Part shown: positions 27,701-36,565 of the stretch, in pieces
How positions within the stretch are numbered: position 1 is the first letter of the stretch
How the letters are laid out: the number at the start of each line of letters is the position of its first letter
Assembly: GCA_016185845.1 (NCBI GenBank)
Contig: JACPMV010000054.1
Span: forward strand, 1 to 39,966
DNA length: 39,966 nucleotides
Source: Candidatus Woesearchaeota archaeon
GTDB lineage: Archaea > Nanobdellota > Nanobdellia > Woesearchaeales > GW2011-AR4
Direction: 5' to 3'
The notes under the pieces: model-generated
Told to the model about the DNA's origin: nothing
The model's input: only the letters and a program-made list of their open reading frames with translations
Database searches by the model: none
Program-made: the position numbers and the translations under genes

Positions 27701-29671
27701 ACATGGAGCAATCCGGGCCAATGCCAGGTGGTAGAAGCAACCAAACATCAGCCCAGAGAAATCTTAAAGCTGCATTTGGAAGACGGCAGGCGAATAGAGC
27801 TGACAGAAAACCACAAAGTCTATCTAAAAGGCAAAAAAGAAAAAAGGGCTTATGAGCTTAAAAAAGGAGACCAGCCGATGGTTTGCTATAACAGAAATAT
27901 GGAGGAAAAAGACATTGAAGAAATATTTTTACCGGAAATTTTTTCCGGCAGGGAAGATGTAATGGTCAGAGGTATAAGGGATTTTCTTTGTAAATTTGAA
28001 AATATAAGCAAACACGAAAACTACTGCTTTAGGGACAGCTTTCCTGTTAAATTTGTTGAAGAAATTTTAATAAAAAACAACAAAACATTAAACGATTTGC
28101 CTACTGAAGCTAGAATATCCATAAAAAGAGACAGCGTTCTGCTGCCTGTCAGGATAAAACTCGATAAGGAACTATTTGAAGTTATAGGGCTGTACATTGC
28201 TGAAGGGTACGTAAGAAAGAATACTTCCAAAAAAGGATTTTATCAGATATCAGTTGCCGGCAACACTGAAATAAAGAATTTTGTCAAAAAAGTATTTTAC
28301 TCCCACTTTAATTTAAAGGCATCTTACGAAAATCCGGACCAGGTAGTTTTTTCTTCCAGAATAGTTTACGAATTATTTAAAGATTATCTGATGATTGGAG
28401 GACGTGCGCACGAGAAACGGATACCCTCAAAATTTTTAAACTTGAAAAAAGAAAAGATGGCGGCATTATTGAGGGGATATTTTGAAGGAGACGGAAGCGT
28501 CAGCATCACAGACACCAGAGTTACATGCGACACAGTCAGCGAAGGATTAAAGCACGATTTAAGCTTTGTCTTGTCACGCTTCGGCATATTCACAAAGTTT
28601 TATGAATATGAGAAAGAGCCAGGGCAAATAGTCAGGGATTTTTATATCAGAAAAAACAGGAAGGTTCCAAAATTCAGGATAACCAAGATAATCATATTGT
28701 CTAATTTTGTCAAGAAATTCAGGCAAATAGGATTTTTATCAGACAGGAAAAACGGCATTTTAGATAAGCTCTGCCAAAAAAACCCGCGCGGGACTTACAT
28801 AGATATTGATGAGCAATATGCGTATCCCAAAATTACAAAAATAGAAAAAATCGGAGAAGACTTAAGCTATTGCTTTAACGTTTCTTCGCAGCATAACTTT
28901 TTTGCCAACGACATACTAGTCCACAATTGCGACGGCGATGAAGCGTCAGTTACGCTTCTTATGGATGCCCTGCTCAATTTTTCTCGGCAATTTTTGCCCG
29001 ACACAAGAGGGGCAACGCAGGATGCGCCATTGGTTTTGACAACACTGCTGAATCCAAATGAAGTTGATGACATGGCATTTGACCTTGATGTTGCGCAAAG
29101 GTATACTCTGGAGTTTTACGAAGCAGCCTTAAAATATGAGATGCCGTCTAACGTCAAGATCGAAAAATTAGGAGACATGCTCAAGACAGGCAAAATAAAA
29201 ATCGGATACACCCATCCTGTAAGCAACATAAACAACGGAGTCAAATGCTCTGCGTACAAGACAATACCCTCCATGGAGGACAAATTAAAGGGGCAGATGG
29301 ACCTTGCAGACAGGATACGGGCTGTTGATGCGGAAGACGTTGCAAGGCTTGTCATTGAGAAGCACCTGCTTAGGGATATAAAAGGGAATCTAAGAAGATT
29401 CTCGACCCAGGAATTCAGGTGCAGCAAGTGCACTGAAAAATACAGAAGGCCGCCATTGGCTGGCAAGTGCCTCGCGTGCGGAAGCCGGCTGATATTCACA
29501 GTTTCAGAAGGCTCTATTGTAAAATACATGGAGCCTGCAATCTCTTTATCTGAAAAATATAATTTAAAGCCTTACCTGAAGCAGGTTCTGCAATTAACCA
29601 AGGACAGGGTTGAAGGCGTCTTCGGCAGAGACAAAGACAGGCAGGAAGGGCTGGGAAGATGGTTTGGGTAG
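24800..29671 (+). CDS. polC: DNA polymerase D large subunit DP2, containing an intein
   Basis: [58 protein letters not shown]; Zn-finger cysteines; C-terminal PIP-like QEGLGRWF. Confidence 0.96.
   Translation: [1623 protein letters not shown]
27557..28927 (+). mobile_element. Intein (457 aa) with LAGLIDADG endonuclease domain in DP2
   Basis: Cys1 after HAATRRD; HINT N-terminal region [21 protein letters not shown]-like GLYIAEGYV and [11 protein letters not shown]; ends [11 protein letters not shown]; splicing would give [11 protein letters not shown]. Confidence 0.93.
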
Positions 29672-29719
29672 ATGTTTAGTCAATGTTACACTATTTTTCC
29701 ATACGTAGTGTGAAAAAAT

Positions 29720-30820
29720 ATGAGCAAAATGAATAGGAAATTATACATCACCATATTGTTATTATTATTTTTATTTATTCAAGTAGCATACGCTGCACCC
29801 GCCTCTTTTATAGATATAAAGGTCGACAAAAACCTTGATAAATTTTTTATTAGAGCAATTACTTTTGGCCCTGAATCACAGGATGATACTTGTGGTACTA
29901 AAGATAATCAAAGATTTAATTGTTCATTATTTTTGTATTATAAATCTCCAGTTTGGGCAGATATAGAAAATACAGATATATTTCTTAATACTCAAAGATT
30001 TTATGTCCTGACACATCCAGATACAAAAGCTGAATATATCAAGGATTGTAGTAAATTAGCTGGAGCTTTTGAGGTAAGTACTCCAATTACAATATCAAGA
30101 GAAAAAGATAAATTAAAAATGCAACCGGGAAAGCCAGATGAGTTAATTCTTTCATTCTCTTTGTACGATAATTATTCTTATCCTTGCATATACATACAAT
30201 ATCCATATTTAAATCCCTACCTGATTAAAAAATATCAAAAATTTTACCCTTATGATTATTATAGATTAGATTTGGCTTTTTACATACCTAAAGTATCCCT
30301 AGTAAATTTTGAAGTAAATCTACCAGACGAGTTTAAATTATCAATCATAAACACCACCCCAATAACAAAAACTTTTACTCAACCTAACTCAAATACTATT
30401 TTTTTTGAATTTAAAGATTTGGATAAAATCAATAACAACCCTTTTGGTGCGACTATAACATTTGAAAGATATCCAACATTTAATTATAGGATATTCCCGT
30501 TCTTTATGTTAATATTACTTCCATTAGCCACAATTTTATATTTTGGATTTTCACCCAATATAAATTCTGATGGTAGGAAAATGATAGCCACAAATGCATT
30601 TTATCTATCCCTTTTTCCATTATTTATTACATTTTTAGGATATTTTCAACAAATACCTAGTATTTATTCAATTGCACATGCCAGCTTCATGTTTAGTATT
30701 TTTTTATTAGTACTTTCATTAATAAAAGATTTTACAAAGTACGAGTTTAAAAGAGGTTGGTATAGATTTGGATTTATTGTACTAGCTCTTATGGTATCAA
30801 TAATCCCTTTATTTTTTTAA
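29720..30820 (+). CDS. Predicted exported/membrane protein: signal peptide, ectodomain, four C-terminal TM segments
   Basis: MSKMNRKLYITILLLLFLFIQVAYAAPASF signal; hydrophobic C-terminal third; unusually AT-rich. Confidence 0.6.
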   Translation: MSKMNRKLYITILLLLFLFIQVAYAAPASFIDIKVDKNLDKFFIRAITFGPESQDDTCGTKDNQRFNCSLFLYYKSPVWADIENTDIFLNTQRFYVLTHPDTKAEYIKDCSKLAGAFEVSTPITISREKDKLKMQPGKPDELILSFSLYDNYSYPCIYIQYPYLNPYLIKKYQKFYPYDYYRLDLAFYIPKVSLVNFEVNLPDEFKLSIINTTPITKTFTQPNSNTIFFEFKDLDKINNNPFGATITFERYPTFNYRIFPFFMLILLPLATILYFGFSPNINSDGRKMIATNAFYLSLFPLFITFLGYFQQIPSIYSIAHASFMFSIFLLVLSLIKDFTKYEFKRGWYRFGFIVLALMVSIIPLFF

Positions 30821-30910
30821 GTTTTCTCACACTTATATTTTTGCTCAAAAAATTATTAAGTTCAATAACTATTGATTTTTTTGTATCAGTTAATATAATA
30901 ATCTAACTAC

Positions 30911-31330
30911 CTATATCTTCGCCTTGACAAAATTCTTCGCACCGCATGCAGTGCATTTCAGGTAATTAAGCTCGCCTTCCCTTACTATCTGGGTGTCGGG
31001 CTTGCCGCACTCTAAACAAAGAACAAACTCGTTTGCGTACTGCCTTATTTTCTCATTTATTCTTGAGGCAGGCACTTTAGTTCCCAAAATCAAAGCGCCT
31101 GATTTCTTTATCTCTCCCGGTGTAGCCAATTCTTTCAGGACATACTTCAGAAGATGCTCGACATCCCTCCGCAAGGAAGAGGCTATCTGGAGAAAATTGG
31201 AGACAATAGTCCGGTTTCCCTGCATGTGGCCGAGGACTTTCGGGATCTCGAACCTTTCCTTTATGAAGACGACTTCGGGAAGGCTTTTTCGGGCTTCCTC
31301 AAGCATTTTTTTGTAATCATCCATAATCAT
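30911..31330 (-). CDS. Translation initiation factor aIF2 beta subunit
   Basis: RFEIPKVLGHMQGNRTIVSNFLQIASSLRRDVEHLLKYVLKELATPG... C-terminal CLEC...CTAC zinc ribbon; start could be the Met at 31324. Confidence 0.93.
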   Translation of the reverse strand: MIMDDYKKMLEEARKSLPEVVFIKERFEIPKVLGHMQGNRTIVSNFLQIASSLRRDVEHLLKYVLKELATPGEIKKSGALILGTKVPASRINEKIRQYANEFVLCLECGKPDTQIVREGELNYLKCTACGAKNFVKAKI

Positions 31331-31397
31331 TCAGAAAGCACGATTGTTTATAAATTTAATCAAAAACTATATAAATAAAACACCCAAGTTAAAACTT

Positions 31398-32249
31398 ATG
31401 GTAGTTGAAGCATTGTTGCTGCCCCTGAAGGCGGAAAAAAAGCCGTGGCAGATGTTCTTCATAGGGTTTCTGTACACTTCAATCGGAATATTCCTCTCAT
31501 TATGGATATTCAGGGACCAGGCTTCTTTGATCATGGTGTTCATGATAACAATGGCAGCCCTTCCTGTATTCTACAACACAATGAGGCTTGAGGAAAGCAA
31601 GGATATGATCATAGACAAAGAATCGGCTCTGCTCAAAGAGCATAACAAGGCAATCACATTCTTCATGTACCTGTTTGTAGGCATAACAATAGCGTGCGCA
31701 GTCTGGTATGTTGTCCTGCCGACGCAGACAATAAACCAGCTTTTTGACAAGCAGATAGGGACAATACAGGCAATAAACAACCAGGTTTCAGGAAATGTAA
31801 TCATCAATCTAAGCATATTCTGGAAGATATTCTTCAACAACTTAAAAGTCCTGGCTTTCTCAGTATTGTTTGCGCTGATCTACGGCGCAGGGGCAATATT
31901 TATACTTGCATGGAATGCAACTGTGATAGGCGCCGCAATTGGAAATTTCATAAGGTCAAACATAAGCAGCTATACAAGCTCGCTTGGGATGCTTGAAGCG
32001 GGAAATTATTTTCATGTTGTTTCCCTCGGGCTGCTGAAATACTCAGTGCACGGCATACCTGAAATAGCGGCATATTTTTACGGAGGATTGGCCGGAGGAA
32101 TACTTTCAGTTGCCATCATAAGACAACACTTCAGGACAGAAAAATTCCAGACTGTCCTTATGGACTTCTCAGAGCTTGTGATGATAGCAATAGGATTTTT
32201 GGTTGCAGCGGCATTTCTGGAAGTTTACGTTACTCCGGCTTTGTTCTAG
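31398..32249 (+). CDS. SpoIIM/DUF95-like integral membrane protein
   Basis: Multiple TM segments; FFNNLKVLAFSVLFALIYGAGAIFILAWNATVIGAAIG; TATA-like actatataaa about 25 bp upstream of ATG. Confidence 0.75.
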   Translation: MVVEALLLPLKAEKKPWQMFFIGFLYTSIGIFLSLWIFRDQASLIMVFMITMAALPVFYNTMRLEESKDMIIDKESALLKEHNKAITFFMYLFVGITIACAVWYVVLPTQTINQLFDKQIGTIQAINNQVSGNVIINLSIFWKIFFNNLKVLAFSVLFALIYGAGAIFILAWNATVIGAAIGNFIRSNISSYTSSLGMLEAGNYFHVVSLGLLKYSVHGIPEIAAYFYGGLAGGILSVAIIRQHFRTEKFQTVLMDFSELVMIAIGFLVAAAFLEVYVTPALF

Positions 32250-32653
32250 TCTTTTATTCCTAAACTCTCAACAAATCTTAACAAATATCCTTCAGGATCT
32301 TTAACAAGAAACTGTTTTAACCCATATAACCTATTTTTGACTTTATACCATCTTTCAAAAGGTTTGACATAAATTGGATAATGTGATTTCTTTAATGAAC
32401 CCAATAACGGATTGATACTCTCGACTGTAATCTGTAAATGAATTCCACGGCCATAAGGGTGATTTAATCCTCCAGTGTTCCATTCTGGATTGTTTTGCTC
32501 AATCATAATCTGGGTTTTTCCTAAAGAAAGAAATGCAAATTGAGATTCCTTTCTTTCGTATTCTACTTTAAATCCAAGAATTTTTGTATAAAAATCCAGA
32601 CTTTTTGCAAAATCAGACGTTCTCAACTCAGGAATTAACGAATTAAATATCAT
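32246..32653 (-). CDS. VOC (glyoxalase/bleomycin-resistance-like) superfamily protein
   Basis: PELRTSDFAKSLDFYTKILGFKVEYERKESQFAFLSLG ... FLVKDPEGYLLRFVE. Confidence 0.85.
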   Translation of the reverse strand: MIFNSLIPELRTSDFAKSLDFYTKILGFKVEYERKESQFAFLSLGKTQIMIEQNNPEWNTGGLNHPYGRGIHLQITVESINPLLGSLKKSHYPIYVKPFERWYKVKNRLYGLKQFLVKDPEGYLLRFVESLGIKD

Positions 32654-32685
32654 AATCAGAAATAAATCTGATTTAATTTAAATAA

Positions 32686-33309
32686 TTATTCTAAAACCTT
32701 CAGTTTGCCGGGCTTGACCTCAAAAACATCGCCGCTTTCAAGCAGCCGGTTTATCATCTGCTCCGCATCATTATTTTTGGAATTTTTTATAACCGAATCA
32801 AAATCAGCACCTTCCCCATTGTCGAGGCTTTTTATCAGCAGATAAACCTCTTCGCTTGCAGCCTGAGGTAATTCAGCAGCAGGTGCTTCATCTTTAATCT
32901 TAACTGTTTCAAAATTGATATTTTTCAGCTCAAGCTTCCTTAAATTGACCCATGAAACATCATCTATCTTTTTGACTATCTCCGGCATTATGTACCTCTC
33001 ATTACCGAATTCCCGTATCCTGCCGATCACCAATACAAAATCCCCGATATCTATATTTGAAAAAATATTCTTGTTTTCAAATGCCCTTAACGATATCTTT
33101 CCGGTGCCGTCGTCTATAACTGCATTTGAGGAATTTGACTGCTCGGACTTGTAAACAAAATTCGCAAGAATATTCACCCTGTAAACATTACTATTTCCAA
33201 TTATTACATAGCCCGCAGAAGCATCATCTTTGGCAAACCTGCCGCTTAAAATATCAGAAATCCTGGCTTTGCAGGCGACATTCCTTTTCTGAAATATTTG
33301 TTCCGGCAT
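32686..33309 (-). CDS. OB-fold RPA-like single-strand-binding / RPA-associated protein
   Basis: NAVIDDGTGKISLRAFENKNIFSNIDIGDFVLVIGRIREFGNERYIMPEIVKKI (OB fold) plus possible C-terminal wHTH; next to MCM. Confidence 0.75.
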   Translation of the reverse strand: MPEQIFQKRNVACKARISDILSGRFAKDDASAGYVIIGNSNVYRVNILANFVYKSEQSNSSNAVIDDGTGKISLRAFENKNIFSNIDIGDFVLVIGRIREFGNERYIMPEIVKKIDDVSWVNLRKLELKNINFETVKIKDEAPAAELPQAASEEVYLLIKSLDNGEGADFDSVIKNSKNNDAEQMINRLLESGDVFEVKPGKLKVLE

Positions 33310-33313
33310 TTTA

Positions 33314-36300
33314 TCATAATTTTCCTATGAATCCCCTTTTTGGTTCGTACACATCACCAGAACGCTTCAGTCTTTCCAAGGCCTCTTCAACCTTGTTCTC
33401 GTCAAGCCCCCTGTTTTTTGCTTCGGCAACAACATCTTCTATCGGAATTGCTTTTCCAAGCTTTGACTCAAGCTCGGTTATGACATCCTTCAAAATCATG
33501 ATATGGCTTCTCTGGCTTGCCCCAACTCCTGTTGCAATCCTGTCAATGTCTATCTTTCCGGTTTCCCTGTCAAACCCAACCTGCATCAGGCAGTACTCAA
33601 TCAGTTCAATCGCTTTTTTCGAATCTTTTCTTGTGACCCTGCTGTCAAGCCTGGACCTCGCAGATGCCTCGCTCAGCCTTACCAAAGCTTCCAGCTGCCT
33701 TGCAGATATCGGTATTGCCTTTATGCCGCCTTCTGAGCCGCCGCTTTTTCTCATGGTAAGGTAAAAATTTTTTATCTCTTCAAGAGCGCCGTCTGTCAGG
33801 GTAGGAACAATCTTTTGCCTGGCATAAGCTATATATTTTCTTAAAATTTCTGTTGAAATTTCCGGCTCGTTAACTTCAGGATTCTGGTGCAGTGTCAAAA
33901 TATGCTTGGCCATCTTCTCATCCCTTATCTCTTCCGGCAGGTCCTTGATGGGAAATATCAGGTCAAACCTGTTTATCAGCGTAGGCGGCAGATCAATCTG
34001 GTCAGCAATTATTCCGTAAGGATCGAACCTGCCGAATTTCGGATTGGCAGCAGCCAAAACAGTTGTTCTCGCAATCAAAGTAGCCTGTATGTTTGCTTTT
34101 GATATACTTACGGTCTGGTTTTCAAGGGCCTCGTGCATTGCTGCCCTGTCCTCATTGCTCATCTTGTCAAGCTCGTCAACACAGACAAGCCCGTCGCTGC
34201 TTAGCACCATTGCTCCTGCTTCCAAAGCCCAGCCTCTCAGAAATTCGTCTCGGACAACAGCAGCAGTAAGGCCTGCGCCTGAAACTCCCTTGCCGCTTAC
34301 ATACCTTCCTTTTGGGGCGAATGTAGTGATTCTTTTAAGCAGGGCAGATTTTCCGGAATTGTGGCAGACAATCCCATTAGCAATAAACATATGGCTTACA
34401 GGAACTTCAAAATCATAGACATCCCTAATTCCAGCAGGCAAAATCTTCACAACTTTTTCGTATCTTTGAGGTCGTTTTCTTTTTTGAATACCACTCTTAT
34501 TTTTTATTACTTCCAAAACATGCTGCAGCGCCTTCTTTTTCTTTTCAGAATTAAATCCAATATGCTTAGCAAATAGTTCCATATCTCTAGACCGCCTTAT
34601 GCATAAATTATCTTCTATAACCCTTGACTGGATTCCAAAATAAAGAAGCAATAATTGGACGTCAAGCAATAAATCATGTGCTGCAGATTTTAATTGTATG
34701 GAAGTTCTTCCCCTTCCATTTCCGAAAGCGCACCCGTCAGCTTCAAAAAGCCAGCTGACAAATTTAGCTACAACATGATTCGGGCTTCTGAATATTTGCT
34801 GCGGAACCCTTTTATTTGATAAGAAAGATAGCGACTGAGCTATTTGCCTGCTGTTTGTTTCCAATAAGTATAACCTTTGTTTAGCTATAATTTGCCTTAA
34901 AAGTCCAGTCCCATCATCAATAGTCTTAATACTTCCATCAGCTTCTTTTATATGTACAGAAGGAGTTACGTTGAATGTTGTTTTCCAAAGCCCCGAAATA
35001 TTTTCAACAAGATCTTTTTCTTCATTATTAACATAACAGGCTATAGTATACCCTTTTTTATAAACATGCCCATCACCGATGATATACCCGCACAAAGAAG
35101 CCAATTCAGGCGTAAATTTATCCGGAAGTGAAATATTTTTTAAATGCCCTGATTTTTTCGGAACTTTAGTAAAGCTTGTCGGTACAAGATTTTTGACTTT
35201 ATTCGGAACCTTTGGCATGACTCTTATCTCGGTTCCCATTAGAAGTTCATCTGCCCTTTGCCAGCCATTTTTTGTCAGCAGCGGCTGATTATAAGTGCAT
35301 ACTAATTCCTTGCCCGTTTCAGTCACTACCCTAAGAACAGGCTGACCCCTATAATGATGAAAAAGAGTCGCAAAATCATAGAACTTGTCTTTACTGTGCT
35401 TTCTGATTTTTGTAACAATCTCCTTTATAGGCTGTAAATGTTCTTTTCCAAGGCTCTTAATCTGTTCCATTCCCTTGTATACTAAAGAGACTTGGGAATC
35501 GCCAGCAATGCATCCGGGGTCGCCAACAAGCAAAATATGGAAGTCGCCCCTGCTCACGACATTGTCGCTCCTGACTTTCCTGACGCCGCCCATCAGCTGA
35601 AGAAGCAATGCTTCCTTTATCTTTTCATAGCCATAAATTGAAGGGGCAATCGAGTTTACAAGCTTTTCATAGCCATTGGGGTCATTGGCAATCTCAAGAA
35701 TCTGCTTTTCCTCCTCGTCTGTTATTTTTATGTCGTGGAAATTATCCTGCATGGGCTTTATGTAATTTGACTCCATCATAAGGTCAAATCTTGTTGATTT
35801 GCCGCCTGTTTTTGATATGATCGGGACTTCTTTTACTATTCCGATGACTTCCACTTTGCTGCCGGGAGCCATCCTTTTTTCGCTTATCGGGCTGACCAGG
35901 TCATTCGTAAGCAGGACATTGAAGCGCTTTGGCTGCTCTCCGCCCTCAAGATTTTCAGAAGCTTCCTCAAGAACTATTCCCTGGGCATCAACCAAGTCTT
36001 TGTCAAGCATGACAAACTTGCCTTTCCTGCCGCAGCCGCATCTTGTAGGCTCCTTGAAAGTGCCTTCAAGCTGCAAAACATTCATTATGTTGCCGCACAT
36101 CGGGCACTCGAACCTTGCAGAAGTGACCTGCGGCCTTACATCTGATTTCTGCCTTACAAGGCCCTGGATGCATAACAGCTTGTTTATGTGCTCGCTTCTT
36201 ATGTTTCTTATCATAATATTTTGAGTACTCGGAAGATTATGGAAGCGAATCTTGAAATTTGCCAGGCCGTCAATGTCAAACTGCTCAACTGATTTTTCTA

Positions 36301-36490
36301 TGGCCTTTACAGTTTCTTCAGGAGCATCAAGAAGCTCTGTTGCCAGGTCAGGGTCAAATTTGGAAAGCTCGGAGAAGTCCATAAGGAGGAATCTTTCGCC
36401 TCTCCTGGACTTGTCAAGCAAAGAATTGTAGTAATTAACCTCGATGAACTCCTGAAACCTCTTTATCTGGTCAATAACATTAAGCTCCAT
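33314..36490 (-). CDS. mcm: Replicative helicase MCM, containing an intein
   Basis: FECPMCGNIMNVLQLEGTFKEPTRCGCGRKG Zn region; HILLVGDPG...SGKSALLKRI; VCVDELDKM; ANPKFGRFDPY arginine-finger region; C-terminal wHTH. Confidence 0.96.
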   Translation of the reverse strand: MELNVIDQIKRFQEFIEVNYYNSLLDKSRRGERFLLMDFSELSKFDPDLATELLDAPEETVKAIEKSVEQFDIDGLANFKIRFHNLPSTQNIMIRNIRSEHINKLLCIQGLVRQKSDVRPQVTSARFECPMCGNIMNVLQLEGTFKEPTRCGCGRKGKFVMLDKDLVDAQGIVLEEASENLEGGEQPKRFNVLLTNDLVSPISEKRMAPGSKVEVIGIVKEVPIISKTGGKSTRFDLMMESNYIKPMQDNFHDIKITDEEEKQILEIANDPNGYEKLVNSIAPSIYGYEKIKEALLLQLMGGVRKVRSDNVVSRGDFHILLVGDPGCIAGDSQVSLVYKGMEQIKSLGKEHLQPIKEIVTKIRKHSKDKFYDFATLFHHYRGQPVLRVVTETGKELVCTYNQPLLTKNGWQRADELLMGTEIRVMPKVPNKVKNLVPTSFTKVPKKSGHLKNISLPDKFTPELASLCGYIIGDGHVYKKGYTIACYVNNEEKDLVENISGLWKTTFNVTPSVHIKEADGSIKTIDDGTGLLRQIIAKQRLYLLETNSRQIAQSLSFLSNKRVPQQIFRSPNHVVAKFVSWLFEADGCAFGNGRGRTSIQLKSAAHDLLLDVQLLLLYFGIQSRVIEDNLCIRRSRDMELFAKHIGFNSEKKKKALQHVLEVIKNKSGIQKRKRPQRYEKVVKILPAGIRDVYDFEVPVSHMFIANGIVCHNSGKSALLKRITTFAPKGRYVSGKGVSGAGLTAAVVRDEFLRGWALEAGAMVLSSDGLVCVDELDKMSNEDRAAMHEALENQTVSISKANIQATLIARTTVLAAANPKFGRFDPYGIIADQIDLPPTLINRFDLIFPIKDLPEEIRDEKMAKHILTLHQNPEVNEPEISTEILRKYIAYARQKIVPTLTDGALEEIKNFYLTMRKSGGSEGGIKAIPISARQLEALVRLSEASARSRLDSRVTRKDSKKAIELIEYCLMQVGFDRETGKIDIDRIATGVGASQRSHIMILKDVITELESKLGKAIPIEDVVAEAKNRGLDENKVEEALERLKRSGDVYEPKRGFIGKL
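34358..35512 (-). mobile_element. Intein (385 aa) with LAGLIDADG endonuclease domain in MCM Walker A
   Basis: GDPG|CIAGDSQVSLVYKG ... LCGYIIGDGHV and WLFEADGCAFG ... HMFIANGIVCHN|SGKSALL; excision restores GDPGSGKS. Confidence 0.94.
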
Positions 36491-36565
36491 AATTGCACCA
36501 TATCTTTTTTAGTTTATATATCCTGCGTGAGGAAATGTCCAGTGGTATTACAAGAAAATAAAAAA

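Noticed and set aside
27557-28927. Interpretation of the long DP2 insertion as a frameshift or separate gene
   Set aside because: Reading frame is continuous and both splice junctions carry canonical intein residues.
29680-30850. Similar words (gtgtgaaaaaatatgagcaaaa / tctcacacttatatttttgctc) flanking the AT-rich ORF as terminal inverted repeats
   Set aside because: The word order does not align as true inverted repeats and no target-site duplication was seen.
30832-30895. Possible extra TGTC/GAGCA-type unit (gctcaaaaaat...attttttgtatc) after the 29720 ORF
   Set aside because: The stem is only A/T homopolymer pairing and the flanks match poorly; chance in AT-rich sequence is likely.
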